A DNA stretch of 64,000 nucleotides from Sessilibacter corallicola (GTDB lineage Bacteria; Pseudomonadota; Gammaproteobacteria; Pseudomonadales; Cellvibrionaceae): the NCBI RefSeq assembly GCF_021290925.1, contig NZ_JAJSLX010000002.1, positions 1,422,235 to 1,486,234 of the forward strand, given 5' to 3'. Shown here in pieces: positions 42,483 through 52,343 of the stretch. Position 1 is the first letter of the stretch, and every line of letters starts with the position of its first letter. A program made the position numbers and the translations under genes. The notes under the pieces are model-generated. The model was given only the letters and a program-made list of their open reading frames with translations, was not told where the DNA came from and made no database searches.

Positions 42483-43154
42483 ATGGCAATTACTGATAAC
42501 GCAACACCCGAAAACACGTTGGCAAGCAATATTACCCAAACTTTGCGCGATGCAATTGTCTGCGGTGATATTGAGCCGGGCAGTAAACTGAGCGAGCCTA
42601 AACTCGCGAAAGAATACAACGTCAGTCGTGGTCCTCTGCGTGAGGCCATCCGCCGATTAGAGAGCATGAAGTTGGTTAAATATGTTCCACACGGCGGAGC
42701 GCGAGTAATTACTTTAGAGTTGCCTCAGGTGATTGAGATTTATCACATCCGTGAGGCGCTTGAAGGTAAAGCTGCGGCACTGGCGGCGAGAAATATTGAT
42801 AACGAAGGCATCAGCAAATTAAAAGAATTACTGGTGATTGCTGAAAATCATATGGCAGCAACCGGCGGAGCTTACATTCAAGCAGAAGCCGACATTGATT
42901 TTCATTACTGTGTTATTCAAGCCAGCGGTAATCAAATGTTAATTCACACACTGTGCGAAGAACTTTATTACTTGGTGAGAATGTATCGGTATAAATCCAG
43001 TTTGCAGCCTTCGCGTTCCTCGCAAGCGTTTAAAGAACATCAATTGTTATTTCAAGCGCTTGAACAAAAGGACGAACAACTCGCCGAATTAATTATGCGC
43101 AAACATATTGTGCGTGCCCGTGAAAACATTGAACAGCAATTGTTAAATAATTGA
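42483..43154 (+). CDS. GntR-family (FadR/FCD) regulator of the methylcitrate operon
   Basis: A 223-residue regulator with an N-terminal winged helix (about 15-80: [45 protein letters not shown]) and a C-terminal FCD ligand-binding domain (about 95-220). The domain has likely metal-binding residues D139/H143 in [10 protein letters not shown] and a C-terminal histidine in EHQ...[11 protein letters not shown]. It starts seven bases ahead of prpB and so belongs to the operon it likely controls. The inducer would be a methylcitrate-cycle intermediate; this is inference. Confidence 0.88.
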   Translation: MAITDNATPENTLASNITQTLRDAIVCGDIEPGSKLSEPKLAKEYNVSRGPLREAIRRLESMKLVKYVPHGGARVITLELPQVIEIYHIREALEGKAAALAARNIDNEGISKLKELLVIAENHMAATGGAYIQAEADIDFHYCVIQASGNQMLIHTLCEELYYLVRMYRYKSSLQPSRSSQAFKEHQLLFQALEQKDEQLAELIMRKHIVRARENIEQQLLNN

Positions 43155-43161
43155 GAGCCCT

Positions 43162-44040
43162 ATGATGAAAACGCCCGGTACTCGGTTTCGCGAAGCACTC
43201 GCGGAAAGTAAACCTTTACAGATTGTTGGAACGATAAACGCCTACGCAGCACTGATGGCAGACCGCATTGGTCACAAAGCCATTTATTTGTCTGGCGGTG
43301 GTGTTGCTAATGCGTCTTACGGTTTGCCTGATCTTGGTATGACTTCTTTAAACGATGTATTAGTCGATGTTCGCCGTATCACTTCCGCGACAGACGTTCC
43401 TTTATTGGTTGATATCGATACCGGTTGGGGTGGTGCATTTAACATCTCTAAAACCATTAAAGATATGATCAAAGCCGGCGCGGCAGCGGTTCATATTGAA
43501 GACCAAGTAGCGCAAAAGCGTTGTGGTCACCGTCCAAATAAAGAGTGTGTTTCTAAAGAAGAAATGTGCGATCGAATTAAAGCAGCGGCAGACGCTAAAT
43601 TCGATGACTCATTCTTTTTAATGGCGCGTACCGATTCATTCGCAGCCGAAGGTCTTGACGCTGCTATCGAACGTGCACAAGCCTATGTTGAAGCCGGTGC
43701 AGACGGCATTTTCGCTGAAGCAGTTAATGAAAAAGAGCATTACGAAGCGTTCCGCGAAGCCTTGGATGTACCTATTCTTGCCAACATTACCGAATTCGGT
43801 AAAACCCCGTTGTACAACTGTTCTGAGTTGGCAGAGTGGGGTGCTGATATGGTGCTTTATCCACTGTCAGCTTTCCGTGCAATGAATAAAGCGGCTGAGT
43901 CGGTTTATCGCTCTTTGCTAGCCGAAGGCGATCAAAAGAGCCAAATCGACAACATGCAAACTCGCATGGACTTGTACGATTATCTTGGTTACCACGACTA
44001 CGAGCAAAAGCTCGATGAGTTGTTCGCAAAGAATAAATAA
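43162..44040 (+). CDS. prpB: 2-methylisocitrate lyase
   Basis: A 292-residue member of the isocitrate lyase/PEP mutase superfamily. It splits 2-methylisocitrate to succinate and pyruvate, the last step of propionate breakdown. Visible motifs: [50 protein letters not shown] with the catalytic KRCGH loop, and [11 protein letters not shown]. Length matches E. coli PrpB (296). Two consecutive ATG codons (43162, 43165) could each serve as start. Confidence 0.96.
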   Translation: MMKTPGTRFREALAESKPLQIVGTINAYAALMADRIGHKAIYLSGGGVANASYGLPDLGMTSLNDVLVDVRRITSATDVPLLVDIDTGWGGAFNISKTIKDMIKAGAAAVHIEDQVAQKRCGHRPNKECVSKEEMCDRIKAAADAKFDDSFFLMARTDSFAAEGLDAAIERAQAYVEAGADGIFAEAVNEKEHYEAFREALDVPILANITEFGKTPLYNCSELAEWGADMVLYPLSAFRAMNKAAESVYRSLLAEGDQKSQIDNMQTRMDLYDYLGYHDYEQKLDELFAKNK

Positions 44041-44132
44041 TAATTAAAGTTCTGGTTGAACGATAAAAAATTCAACCAGAATAAAGCAATTGAATCCTAG
44101 ACGATTTAGCAAACTTAACGGAGTCTTAAATC

Positions 44133-45260
44133 ATGGCGCAGAAAAAATTAGAAGGCGCAGGCTTGCGCGGTCAAGTCGCTGGCAAGACCGCTATTTGTAC
44201 AGTTGCAGCCCTGGGTCACACTGGCCTGACTTATTACGGATACGAAGTTGAAGATCTAGCAGAAAATTGTGAGTTCGAAGAAGTTGCATATCTTCTGTTT
44301 AACGGTGAATTACCAAACGCGACTCAGCTTGAAGAATACAAAGCAAAATTGGCAGACAAGCGTGATTTACCAACTGCTTTAAAAGAAGTTCTAGAACGCA
44401 TTCCTGCAAGCGCTCACCCAATGGACGTATTGCGTACCGGTGTTTCAATGTTAGGTAACCTTGAAACCGAAGCAAGTTTTGCTGAGCAAAGCGAACACGC
44501 TGATCGTTTGTTAGCTGCGCTACCAAGCATCATTTGTTACTGGTACCGCTTCAGCCACGACGGTGTTCGTGTTGACTTAAATACCGGTGCAAAATCCATT
44601 GGTGGTCACTTCTTGCATTTATTGCATGGCAAAGCGCCAAGCGAATTGCACGAAAAAGTCATGCACATCTCGCTAATTCTTTACGCAGAGCATGAATTCA
44701 ACGCATCTACCTTTACTGCTCGTGTATGTGCATCTACGTTGTCTGATTACCACAGTTGTATTACTGGTGCGATCGGTAGCTTGCGTGGTCCTTTGCATGG
44801 CGGTGCGAACGAAGCTGCAATGGACATGATCGAGAATTGGAAATCTGCTGAAGAAGCGGAAAAAGAAATTCTTGGTAAGCTTGAGCGCAAAGAAAAAATT
44901 ATGGGCTTTGGTCACGCGGTTTACACCGAGTCTGACCCACGTAACACCGTAATTAAAGAATGGTCTAAAGAGCTTTCTCAAGATGCTCCTGACGATACTT
45001 TGTACCAAGTATCTTTGCGTTGTGAAGAAGTTATGTGGCGCGAGAAAAAATTATTCTGTAACGCCGATTTCTTCCATGCTTCAACTTACTTCTACATGGG
45101 AATTCCAACCAAATTGTTCACGCCGATTTTTGTAATGTCGCGTACCACCGGTTGGTCAGCTCACGTATTTGAGCAACGTGCGGACAACCGTATTATTCGT
45201 CCGAACGCTGAATACACAGGCCCAGGTTCTCGTAAAGTAGCACCAATTTCTGAGCGTTAA
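44133..45260 (+). CDS. prpC: 2-methylcitrate synthase
   Basis: A 375-residue citrate-synthase-family enzyme that condenses propionyl-CoA with oxaloacetate. Catalytic-type segments are GGHFLHLLHGK, LRGPLHGGANEAAMDMI (His), MGFGHAVYTESDPR (His) and NADFFHASTYFYMGIPTKLFTPIFVMSRTTGW (Asp). It ends in the short C-terminus typical of PrpC rather than the longer GltA form. A 92-base gap separates it from prpB and a strong terminator follows. Confidence 0.95.
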   Translation: MAQKKLEGAGLRGQVAGKTAICTVAALGHTGLTYYGYEVEDLAENCEFEEVAYLLFNGELPNATQLEEYKAKLADKRDLPTALKEVLERIPASAHPMDVLRTGVSMLGNLETEASFAEQSEHADRLLAALPSIICYWYRFSHDGVRVDLNTGAKSIGGHFLHLLHGKAPSELHEKVMHISLILYAEHEFNASTFTARVCASTLSDYHSCITGAIGSLRGPLHGGANEAAMDMIENWKSAEEAEKEILGKLERKEKIMGFGHAVYTESDPRNTVIKEWSKELSQDAPDDTLYQVSLRCEEVMWREKKLFCNADFFHASTYFYMGIPTKLFTPIFVMSRTTGWSAHVFEQRADNRIIRPNAEYTGPGSRKVAPISER

Positions 45261-45268
45261 TTGGTCTT

Positions 45269-45298
45269 AAAAGGTGGCTCATTAGAGTCACCTTTTTT
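45269..45298 (+). terminator. Intrinsic terminator between prpC and acnD
   Basis: AAAAGGTGGCTC (from 45269), loop ATTA, GAGTCACCTTTTTT: a 12-bp stem with one G-T pair and a T-tract. It would separate gntR-prpBC from acnD-prpF or allow partial read-through. Confidence 0.85.
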
Positions 45299-45448
45299 AA
45301 TGTATCTTTTAGCTAGATCACTTTTTATTAAGTCGTTTTATCGGTTTTGAAAGAGTTAGAATTTATTTCAAAATAAAAAATTCATTGATTTCGAAATACG
45401 TTTTAAACCTATTAACGCCTGATTAGTAAGATTAGAGATTCCCTCAGT

Positions 45449-48052
45449 ATGAATACCGATTACAAAAAATCTTTACCAGGAACTTCGTTGGAGTACTTCG
45501 ATACTCGCGAAGCCATTGAGGCCATTTCACCTGGAGCTTACGCAAAGCTCCCTTACACTTCCCGTGTTTTAGCCGAGCAATTGGTTCGAAAGTGCAATCC
45601 AGAAGCTTTAACCGATTCTCTAAAACAAATTATCGGTTTTAAACGCGACTTGGATTTCCCTTGGTATCCAGCGCGCGTTGTTTGTCACGATATTCTCGGT
45701 CAAACGGCATTGGTTGACTTAGCCGGTTTACGCGATGCCATTGCCGATCAAGGCGGTGATCCATCTAAAGTAAACCCTGTTGTGCCAACGCAATTAATTG
45801 TTGACCACTCTTTGGCGGTGGAACACCCAGGTTTCGATCCTGAAGCGTTCGAGAAAAACCGTGCGGTAGAAGATCGTCGCAACGAAGACCGTTTTCACTT
45901 TATTGAGTGGACCAAAACTGCGTTCAAAAACGTTGATGTGATTCCTGCCGGTAACGGCATCATGCACCAAATTAATTTGGAAAAAATGTCGCCCGTGATT
46001 CAAGCACGTGACGGCGTTGCTTATCCAGATACTTGCGTTGGTACCGACAGTCACACGCCGCACGTTGATGCTTTGGGTGTGATTGCAATTGGTGTCGGTG
46101 GCCTTGAAGCAGAAACCGTTATGTTGGGTCGTCCATCTATGATGCGTCTCCCAGACATCGTGGGTGTGAAATTAGTTGGTCAGCGTAACCCTGGTATTAC
46201 TGCAACAGACATCGTGCTTGCCATTACCGAATTTTTACGAAAAGAACGTGTAGTTTCTTCTTACTTAGAGTTCTTTGGTGAAGGCGCGAAAAGTTTAACC
46301 ATTGGTGACCGCGCTACCATTTCAAACATGACACCAGAATTTGGTGCCTCTGCTGGTCTGTTCTACATCGATGAACAAACCATTGATTATTTGAAATTAA
46401 CCGGCCGTGAAGCTGAACAAGTTGAGCTTGTTGAGAATTACGCAAAAACCACCGGTTTATGGGCTGATGATCTAGAAAACGTTGAATACGAACGTGTTCT
46501 AGAATTTGATTTATCGACCGTTGTTCGCAACATGGCAGGTCCATCTAACCCGCATCGTCGTTTACCAACCACTGCATTGGCAGAGCGCGGTATTGCTGTT
46601 GATTTAGAAAAAGCGAAAGCAGAAGAAGCCGAAGGTAAATTGCCTGATGGCGCTGTCATTATCGCGGCAATTACATCGTGTACAAATACCAGTAACCCAC
46701 GCAACGTTGTTGCCGCAGGTTTGGTTGCGAAAAAAGCCAACGAATTGGGCTTGGTTCGTAAGCCTTGGGTGAAATCTTCATTCGCACCAGGTTCTAAAGT
46801 TGCACGCTTGTATTTGGAAGAGTCTGGTTTATTGCCTGAGTTAGAAAAACTCGGTTTTGGTATTGTCGCTTATGCGTGTACTACGTGTAACGGTATGAGC
46901 GGTGCGCTTGATCCAAAAATCCAGCAAGAAATTATTGATCGCGATTTGTATTCAACGGCTGTTCTTTCGGGTAACCGTAACTTTGATGGTCGAATTCACC
47001 CATACGCAAAACAAGCATTCTTAGCTTCACCACCGTTGGTTGTTGCTTATGCTATTGCCGGTACCGTTCGCTTTGATATTGAAAAAGACGTGCTTGGTGT
47101 TGTCGACGGTAAAGAGATTACCTTGAAAGACTTGTGGCCAAGTGACGAAGAAATTGACGCTATCGTTAAAGAGTCGGTTAAGCCTGAACAATTCAACCAA
47201 GTTTACATTCCAATGTTTGATTTGGGTGCGGTTGAAGAAGCGGAAAGCCCACTTTACGACTGGCGACCACAAAGTACGTATATTCGTCGTCCACCGTATT
47301 GGGAAGGTGCCCTTGCTGGTGAACGTACACTAAAAGGTATGCGTCCGTTAGCGGTACTCCCAGACAACATTACGACTGACCATTTGTCACCGTCGAATGC
47401 GATTTTGGCAAGCAGTGCTGCCGGTGAATACCTAGCAAAAATGGGCTTGCCGGAAGAAGACTTTAACTCTTACGCGACTCACCGTGGTGATCACTTAACG
47501 GCTCAACGTGCAACGCTTGCGAATCCAAAACTGTTGAACGAAATGTGTTTGGATGAGAGCGGCGAAGTAAAACAAGGTTCGCTTGCGCGTATTGAACCAG
47601 AAGGTGAAGTGGTTCGCATGTGGGAAGCGATTGAAACCTACATGGATCGCAAACAACCGCTCATTATTGTTGCCGGTGCTGATTACGGTCAGGGTTCTTC
47701 TCGTGACTGGGCTGCAAAAGGTGTTCGCCTTGCTGGTGTTGAAGCCATTGCTGCTGAAGGTTTCGAGCGTATTCACAGAACTAACTTGGTTGGAATGGGC
47801 GTGTTACCACTTGAATTTAAAGCTGGAACCACCCGTAAAACATTGGAAATTGATGGCACAGAAACCTACGACGTAAAAGGTGATCTGGCGCCAGGTGCGG
47901 AATTAACATTAGTCATTCATCGCAAAAACGGCGACGTTACCGAAGTACCGGTCACTTGCCGATTGGATACCGCAGAAGAAGTACATGTGTACTCAGCGGG
48001 CGGCGTTTTACAGCGCTTTGCGAAAGACTTTTTAGAAAAAGATACTGCCTAA
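45449..48052 (+). CDS. acnD: 2-methylcitrate dehydratase, Fe/S-dependent
   Basis: An 867-residue aconitase-family enzyme of the AcnD type, dehydrating 2-methylcitrate to 2-methyl-trans-aconitate. It begins LPGTSLEYFDTREA. The iron-sulfur ligands are in AITSCTNTSNPRN and YACTTCNGMSGAL (CxxC), and the swivel domain has GADYGQGSSRDWAAKGVRLAGV. The presence of prpF downstream distinguishes it from AcnA/AcnB and indicates the PrpF-dependent route instead of PrpD. The 188-base leader after the prpC terminator may hold its own promoter. Confidence 0.95.
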   Translation: MNTDYKKSLPGTSLEYFDTREAIEAISPGAYAKLPYTSRVLAEQLVRKCNPEALTDSLKQIIGFKRDLDFPWYPARVVCHDILGQTALVDLAGLRDAIADQGGDPSKVNPVVPTQLIVDHSLAVEHPGFDPEAFEKNRAVEDRRNEDRFHFIEWTKTAFKNVDVIPAGNGIMHQINLEKMSPVIQARDGVAYPDTCVGTDSHTPHVDALGVIAIGVGGLEAETVMLGRPSMMRLPDIVGVKLVGQRNPGITATDIVLAITEFLRKERVVSSYLEFFGEGAKSLTIGDRATISNMTPEFGASAGLFYIDEQTIDYLKLTGREAEQVELVENYAKTTGLWADDLENVEYERVLEFDLSTVVRNMAGPSNPHRRLPTTALAERGIAVDLEKAKAEEAEGKLPDGAVIIAAITSCTNTSNPRNVVAAGLVAKKANELGLVRKPWVKSSFAPGSKVARLYLEESGLLPELEKLGFGIVAYACTTCNGMSGALDPKIQQEIIDRDLYSTAVLSGNRNFDGRIHPYAKQAFLASPPLVVAYAIAGTVRFDIEKDVLGVVDGKEITLKDLWPSDEEIDAIVKESVKPEQFNQVYIPMFDLGAVEEAESPLYDWRPQSTYIRRPPYWEGALAGERTLKGMRPLAVLPDNITTDHLSPSNAILASSAAGEYLAKMGLPEEDFNSYATHRGDHLTAQRATLANPKLLNEMCLDESGEVKQGSLARIEPEGEVVRMWEAIETYMDRKQPLIIVAGADYGQGSSRDWAAKGVRLAGVEAIAAEGFERIHRTNLVGMGVLPLEFKAGTTRKTLEIDGTETYDVKGDLAPGAELTLVIHRKNGDVTEVPVTCRLDTAEEVHVYSAGGVLQRFAKDFLEKDTA

Positions 48053-48058
48053 GCCTTT

Positions 48059-48088
48059 CCGCGGCCTTCGGGTCGCGGGTTTTTCTTT
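48059..48088 (+). terminator. Intrinsic terminator after acnD
   Basis: CCGCGGCC-TTCG-GGTCGCGG with an ultra-stable TTCG loop (G-T pair inside the stem), then GTTTTTCTTTTT. Confidence 0.88.
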
Positions 48089-48276
48089 TTGTGTTCTATC
48101 TGTAAAAGCTCAAAGAAAAGTAACTATTTTAATGATCAATGACTGCTTTTCTTTGCGTTTTTAAGTGTTAAAAAATTCTATTTTTTCTTCTGATTAATTG
48201 TTATCTCTTCAGATTGTCCAACATTAATCGCAATTCAATTCATTATTGTCGCTTTTTATCAAATTAGGAATCTTCA

Positions 48277-49455
48277 ATGTCTCAAGTGCCTCAGATAAAA
48301 ATTCCAGCTACCTATATGCGTGGTGGTACCAGTAAAGGGGTATTTTTTAATTTAACAGATTTACCAGAAGCGGCTCAGGTTCCTGGTTCTGTTCGCGATT
48401 CAGTATTGCTGCGTGTCATTGGTAGCCCAGATCCTTACGGCAAACAAATTGATGGTATGGGTGGTGCAACATCCAGTACCAGTAAAACCGTCATTTTAAG
48501 TAAAAGTACTCAACCCAATCACGATGTCGATTATTTATTCGGCCAGGTGTCCATTGATAAAGCTTTTGTTGATTGGAGCGGTAACTGCGGAAACTTATCT
48601 TGCGCAGTAGGTGCTTTTGCGATTACCAACGGATTGGTCGACGCCGACAAAATTCCTGAAAACGGTATCGCCACGGTTTGCATCTGGCAGGCCAACATCA
48701 AAAAAACCATCATTGCACAAATTCCTATTACCAACGGTGAAGTACAAGAAACTGGGGATTTTGTTCTCGATGGTGTGACGTTCCCAGCAGCAGAAGTGCA
48801 AGTTGAGTTTTTAGATCCTGCTGATGGCGAAGGCTCTATGTTTCCTACCGGAAATCTGATTGATGATCTTGATGTGCCTGGTATTGGTACGTTGAGTGTG
48901 ACCATGATTAACGCAGGTATTCCAACAATCTTTGTTAATGCAGAAGCCATTGGTTACAAAGGTACTGAATTACAAGATGACATTAATAATGACGCGGCTG
49001 CTTTGGAAATGTTCGAAACAATCCGAGCGCACGGTGCCATTAAGATGGGTTTAATCACTGATCTTGAAGAAGCTAAAACTCGCCAGCACACACCTAAAAT
49101 TGCGTTCGTTGCTCCACCGATGAACTACACCGCTTCCAGTGGTAAAACGGTTAATGCTGACGATGTCGATTTGTTGGTTCGAGCACTGTCAATGGGTAAG
49201 CTTCATCACGCTATGATGGGCACCGCTGCGGTGGCAATCGCGACTGCTGCAGCCATTCCGGGCACGTTAGTCAACTTAGCTGCTGGTGGTGGTGAGCGAA
49301 ACTCAGTTCGCTTTGGTCATCCTTCTGGCACGTTAAAAGTTGGTGCTGAGGCGGAAATAGCTAATGGTGAGTGGACTGCCACCAAAGCGATTATGAGCCG
49401 AAGTGCAAGAGTGTTAATGGAAGGCTGGGTAAGAATACCGGGCGATAGCTTCTAA
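48277..49455 (+). CDS. prpF: 2-methylaconitate cis-trans isomerase
   Basis: A 392-residue protein of the PrpF family (diaminopimelate-epimerase-like fold). It isomerises trans- to cis-2-methylaconitate so that aconitase can complete the AcnD route. Characteristic segments are the opening IPATYMRGGTSKGVFF, IDGMGGATSSTSKTVI, the cysteine region in SGNCGNLSCAVGAFAI, and HPSGTLKVGAE near the end. A 224-base gap with a terminator precedes it, and another terminator follows. Confidence 0.95.
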   Translation: MSQVPQIKIPATYMRGGTSKGVFFNLTDLPEAAQVPGSVRDSVLLRVIGSPDPYGKQIDGMGGATSSTSKTVILSKSTQPNHDVDYLFGQVSIDKAFVDWSGNCGNLSCAVGAFAITNGLVDADKIPENGIATVCIWQANIKKTIIAQIPITNGEVQETGDFVLDGVTFPAAEVQVEFLDPADGEGSMFPTGNLIDDLDVPGIGTLSVTMINAGIPTIFVNAEAIGYKGTELQDDINNDAAALEMFETIRAHGAIKMGLITDLEEAKTRQHTPKIAFVAPPMNYTASSGKTVNADDVDLLVRALSMGKLHHAMMGTAAVAIATAAAIPGTLVNLAAGGGERNSVRFGHPSGTLKVGAEAEIANGEWTATKAIMSRSARVLMEGWVRIPGDSF

Positions 49456-49516
49456 TTTCTTTTGTTTATACACGTCAAATATTTACGATTTAACTCCGGG
49501 GATTCTATCTCTGTTA

Positions 49517-49545
49517 GTTGGCAGCTTTGCTGCCAACACTTTTTA
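49517..49545 (+). terminator. Intrinsic terminator after prpF
   Basis: GTTGGCAGC-TTT-GCTGCCAAC (49517-49537), a perfect 9-bp stem, then ACTTTTTATTT. Confidence 0.85.
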
Positions 49546-50486
49546 TTTATTTCCAGAACTTAATCTCTATTTCCCTCATATCTTTTTTCTATCTATTCTT
49601 TAAAGTTCCAAGTACGCGCTTTGTTATTTAACGGACTCGTTAAATAGTCATTTGTTTAAATGCTAAATCCACTTTTTAAAAACTTCCTATCGTATTGAGT
49701 TGTGCTTAATAAATGACTCTTTATTTAAACATTAATGCGACTTGATTTTTGTCAGAAAATGGCTCTTAAAAATCAAAGTATACTATTTGAGCTTGGGGTT
49801 AATTTTTCATCACAATGGTTGTAATTTGCGAAATTTAAGTGTTCGAATTGTGAGCGAAGATAAAAAGTCTCACTTTGAGTTTCTTAATTTTGTGATATAG
49901 CTCTTATTTTTCCAAATTTGTTCACACATTCAATTTTTCAACAAATACGATATTTTTTAGGTTGTGATTATAATATTGGCACCTGATTAGTTCTTTTCTA
50001 CTGAAAATATATTCGTAGGTGGCTCTTTTAGGCAGTTATTTCGCCAAATAGAGCTAAAGGTATACAAAAAGTAATATTAAACGTTTTTACTAAATTAACT
50101 TATGTAAAAGTTCCATAGATTACTTTTATGCAGTGTGTGTTATCGGGTATTTTTCAATTTTGATCGCTCATTAAATATTGTAGATGTGATTTATCGAAAT
50201 TCTTTCGTGATAGTTAATTTAAGAAATAGCCTTTTAAATTTCTGAATTAGTGAAGAACTTCTTTTGGTTGATCCACTCTCACAATTCGATGTATTGACTA
50301 TTAAGTTGAATTCGACGGTTAAAAGCAAAGGTATTAATTTCCGGCTTTTTATATGGCGCTTGTTTGGGGCGATGAAGTTTTTATTTTCTATGTAAACTGC
50401 TTGGAAGTTTGGGGTTTCAGGGGCGTCAACTTCTTTTGATGCACAATAAATTTAAAAATTAATTATAAATTATCGTGGAGACTAAC
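49546..50486. other. AT-rich 0.9-kb intergenic region with a perfect inverted repeat
   Basis: No coding frame is convincing. TATTTAACG-GACT-CGTTAAATA (49625-49646) is a perfect 9-bp inverted repeat with a 4-base loop. Nearby words TTTGTTTAAATGC (about 49650) and TTTATTTAAACATT (about 49720) are loosely repeated. The rest is unusually AT-rich and could hold a long leader, a small RNA or curved DNA for the YHS gene; I cannot show which. Confidence 0.4.
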
Positions 50487-50942
50487 ATGTTAGCTCGAAT
50501 TTTAGCTGTAATTACCTTACTTTTCGCAGTACAAGCTGCTGCGACAGAACAATATTATTCACACAAAACTCGCGGTGCAGCAAAAGGTGCGGACGTTGTT
50601 GCCTATTTTGGATTAGAGCCTGGAGCCCCAGCGGTTATGGGTTCAGAAACGATTACTTATGAGTGGGGCGGTGCAACTTGGCGTTTCGCAAACAATGAAA
50701 ACCGCCAAAAATTTATTGATAACCCAGAAAAATACGTTCCTCAATTTGGTGGTTACTGCGCTTTTGCTGTTGCGAAAGGTTTTACTGCACCACCACGTCC
50801 AGACAGCTGGACCATTGTTGAAGATAAACTTTACTTAAATAACAACCCTGTTTCTCACAAAATTTGGTTGGGTAAACTCGACGCACAAATCGAAAAAGGT
50901 TTGTCTAACTGGCCAAGTGCTTTAAATAAGCCTAGCCTATAA
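50487..50942 (+). CDS. Secreted YHS-domain protein
   Basis: A 151-residue protein with a Sec signal peptide (MLARILAVITLLFAVQAAA, cleavage near 20). The YHS-like domain follows: GADVVAYFGLEPG, then ITYEWGGATWRFANNENRQKFIDNPEKYVPQFGGYCAFAVAKGF, with the FAN-x-x-N-x-x-x-F and YCA-AV pattern of the YHS family. Family members probably bind metal or act as small redox/scaffold modules in the periplasm; the exact role is unknown. GGAG eight bases ahead supports ATG 50487 over the GTG at 50475. A strong terminator follows. Confidence 0.85.
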   Translation: MLARILAVITLLFAVQAAATEQYYSHKTRGAAKGADVVAYFGLEPGAPAVMGSETITYEWGGATWRFANNENRQKFIDNPEKYVPQFGGYCAFAVAKGFTAPPRPDSWTIVEDKLYLNNNPVSHKIWLGKLDAQIEKGLSNWPSALNKPSL

Positions 50943-50965
50943 GTATCTTTTTCTACGGCTTCAAA

Positions 50966-50998
50966 TAAAAAGCAGGGTTTATTAAGCCCTGCTTTTTT
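50966..50998 (+). terminator. Intrinsic terminator after the YHS gene
   Basis: AAAAAGCAGGG ... CCCTGCTTTTTT, an 11-bp stem with a 9-base loop and T-run. Confidence 0.88.
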
Positions 50999-51076
50999 GT
51001 GTGTGGATTTCTATTTTTTAATTTTTAGGTGGCTGCTCAGTAGGATTTCAGTTATCTGAAAAATCGATTATCAACA

Positions 51077-52036
51077 TTACATCAACTGATGTTGACGTAA
51101 TATTGCGGTGCCGATACTTGTCGTTATTAATGAAAATATCGTCGTAATCACAATAATGTTGGCTGCCAGTGTGGAGTTGCCACCGAGAACTTTGGTCATT
51201 ACGAATGTTACAGACGCCGAAGGTGCGCAAGTCATTAGAAAAATAATCCCAAGTTCTACGCCATTAAAGCCAAGTAAGTAAGCTCCAGTGGTAATGGCTG
51301 TGGGAATAATCAGTAATTTCGCCACCGATGCAATTACGGCGCTGCCAAATTCGTTATTAATTTTTAAATTTAAGCTCGCGCCTGCGCATAGCAGTGCGAC
51401 AGGCAGTGTCATTTGGGCAAAGTATTTTCCCGATTGTATCGCAAAATCTGGCAATGGAATCGACAATGCATTAATAGTGAGGGCTGCGGTAATTGCCATA
51501 ATTAACGGGTTGGTCGCAAGGGCTTTAAAAAACTGTGAAACTCCCCCAGCGTTATTTTTCTCAGATTGGCCCCATCGGGTTAGGGTAATAATGGCCAATA
51601 CGTTGTAGGTGATTGTGACGAATGCCAGAAAAATTGCGGCTGCTGGAAAGGCTGCATCACCATAAGCGTTAACGCAATACGCTAACCCAACAATCCCCAT
51701 GTTCGATCGAAACGATCCTTGAATAACAACGCCTCGATCAGAGGGAACTTTAACAATTTTAGGGATAATTATTTCCAATAACAGGTAAACAATAATCGTG
51801 GAAATAACCCCGTAAGCGACCAGGCTAACGCTTTTGTCCAAATGAATGTCTGCGCTAACAATGCTGACAAATAAAAGTGCCGGTAATGTAATATTGAAGA
51901 CTAGTTTGCTACCGGTATTAATAAAGTCTTCTTTGATAAATTCTATTTTTGCTAAAAGCGCTCCAATTGCGATAACAACGCAGATGGGTGCTGTTACTCC
52001 CAACGCAAATTCAATGCTGGCTAGGCTGTTAACCAT
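51077..52036 (-). CDS. AEC-family (auxin efflux carrier-like) transporter
   Basis: A 319-residue inner-membrane protein with about ten hydrophobic helices in two halves. It begins FALGVTAPICVVIAIGALLAKIEFI. Conserved AEC features include FNITLPALLFVSI in helix 2, GSFRSNMGIVGLAYCVNAYG in the middle and MTCAPSASVTFVMTKVLGGN in the second half. AEC carriers export or import small organic acids; the substrate is unknown. The start at 52036 (MVNSLASI) has GGAAG six bases ahead; the frame extends to 52111 but without a plausible start signal. Confidence 0.85.
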   Translation of the reverse strand: MVNSLASIEFALGVTAPICVVIAIGALLAKIEFIKEDFINTGSKLVFNITLPALLFVSIVSADIHLDKSVSLVAYGVISTIIVYLLLEIIIPKIVKVPSDRGVVIQGSFRSNMGIVGLAYCVNAYGDAAFPAAAIFLAFVTITYNVLAIITLTRWGQSEKNNAGGVSQFFKALATNPLIMAITAALTINALSIPLPDFAIQSGKYFAQMTLPVALLCAGASLNLKINNEFGSAVIASVAKLLIIPTAITTGAYLLGFNGVELGIIFLMTCAPSASVTFVMTKVLGGNSTLAANIIVITTIFSLITTSIGTAILRQHQLM

Positions 52037-52343
52037 GTTACTTCCTTTATTCGTGTCTTGCGTGCGCAGCTGTGGCAGTCGCTTTTGTTGTTTCTGGATG
52101 TCGGCAAACACTAAGACGAGGCGGGTTCTAATATCTTGAATTGCGTCGCTTAATCAATGGTGTACAAAAAATTCAAGCGAACTCTATCAGTGGGCCTAGA
52201 AAAAAAGCAAGGCTACCGATAATGGAAGCTTATCGATAGGTAAGGTTTTGTTTATACAAAAAACAAGGTGAAGTGAGGCGAGGTTTGCAATCGTGTAGTT
52301 TGTTATCGTTGGTTGAGTGGCTTCATCCATTGCGTGTTATGCG

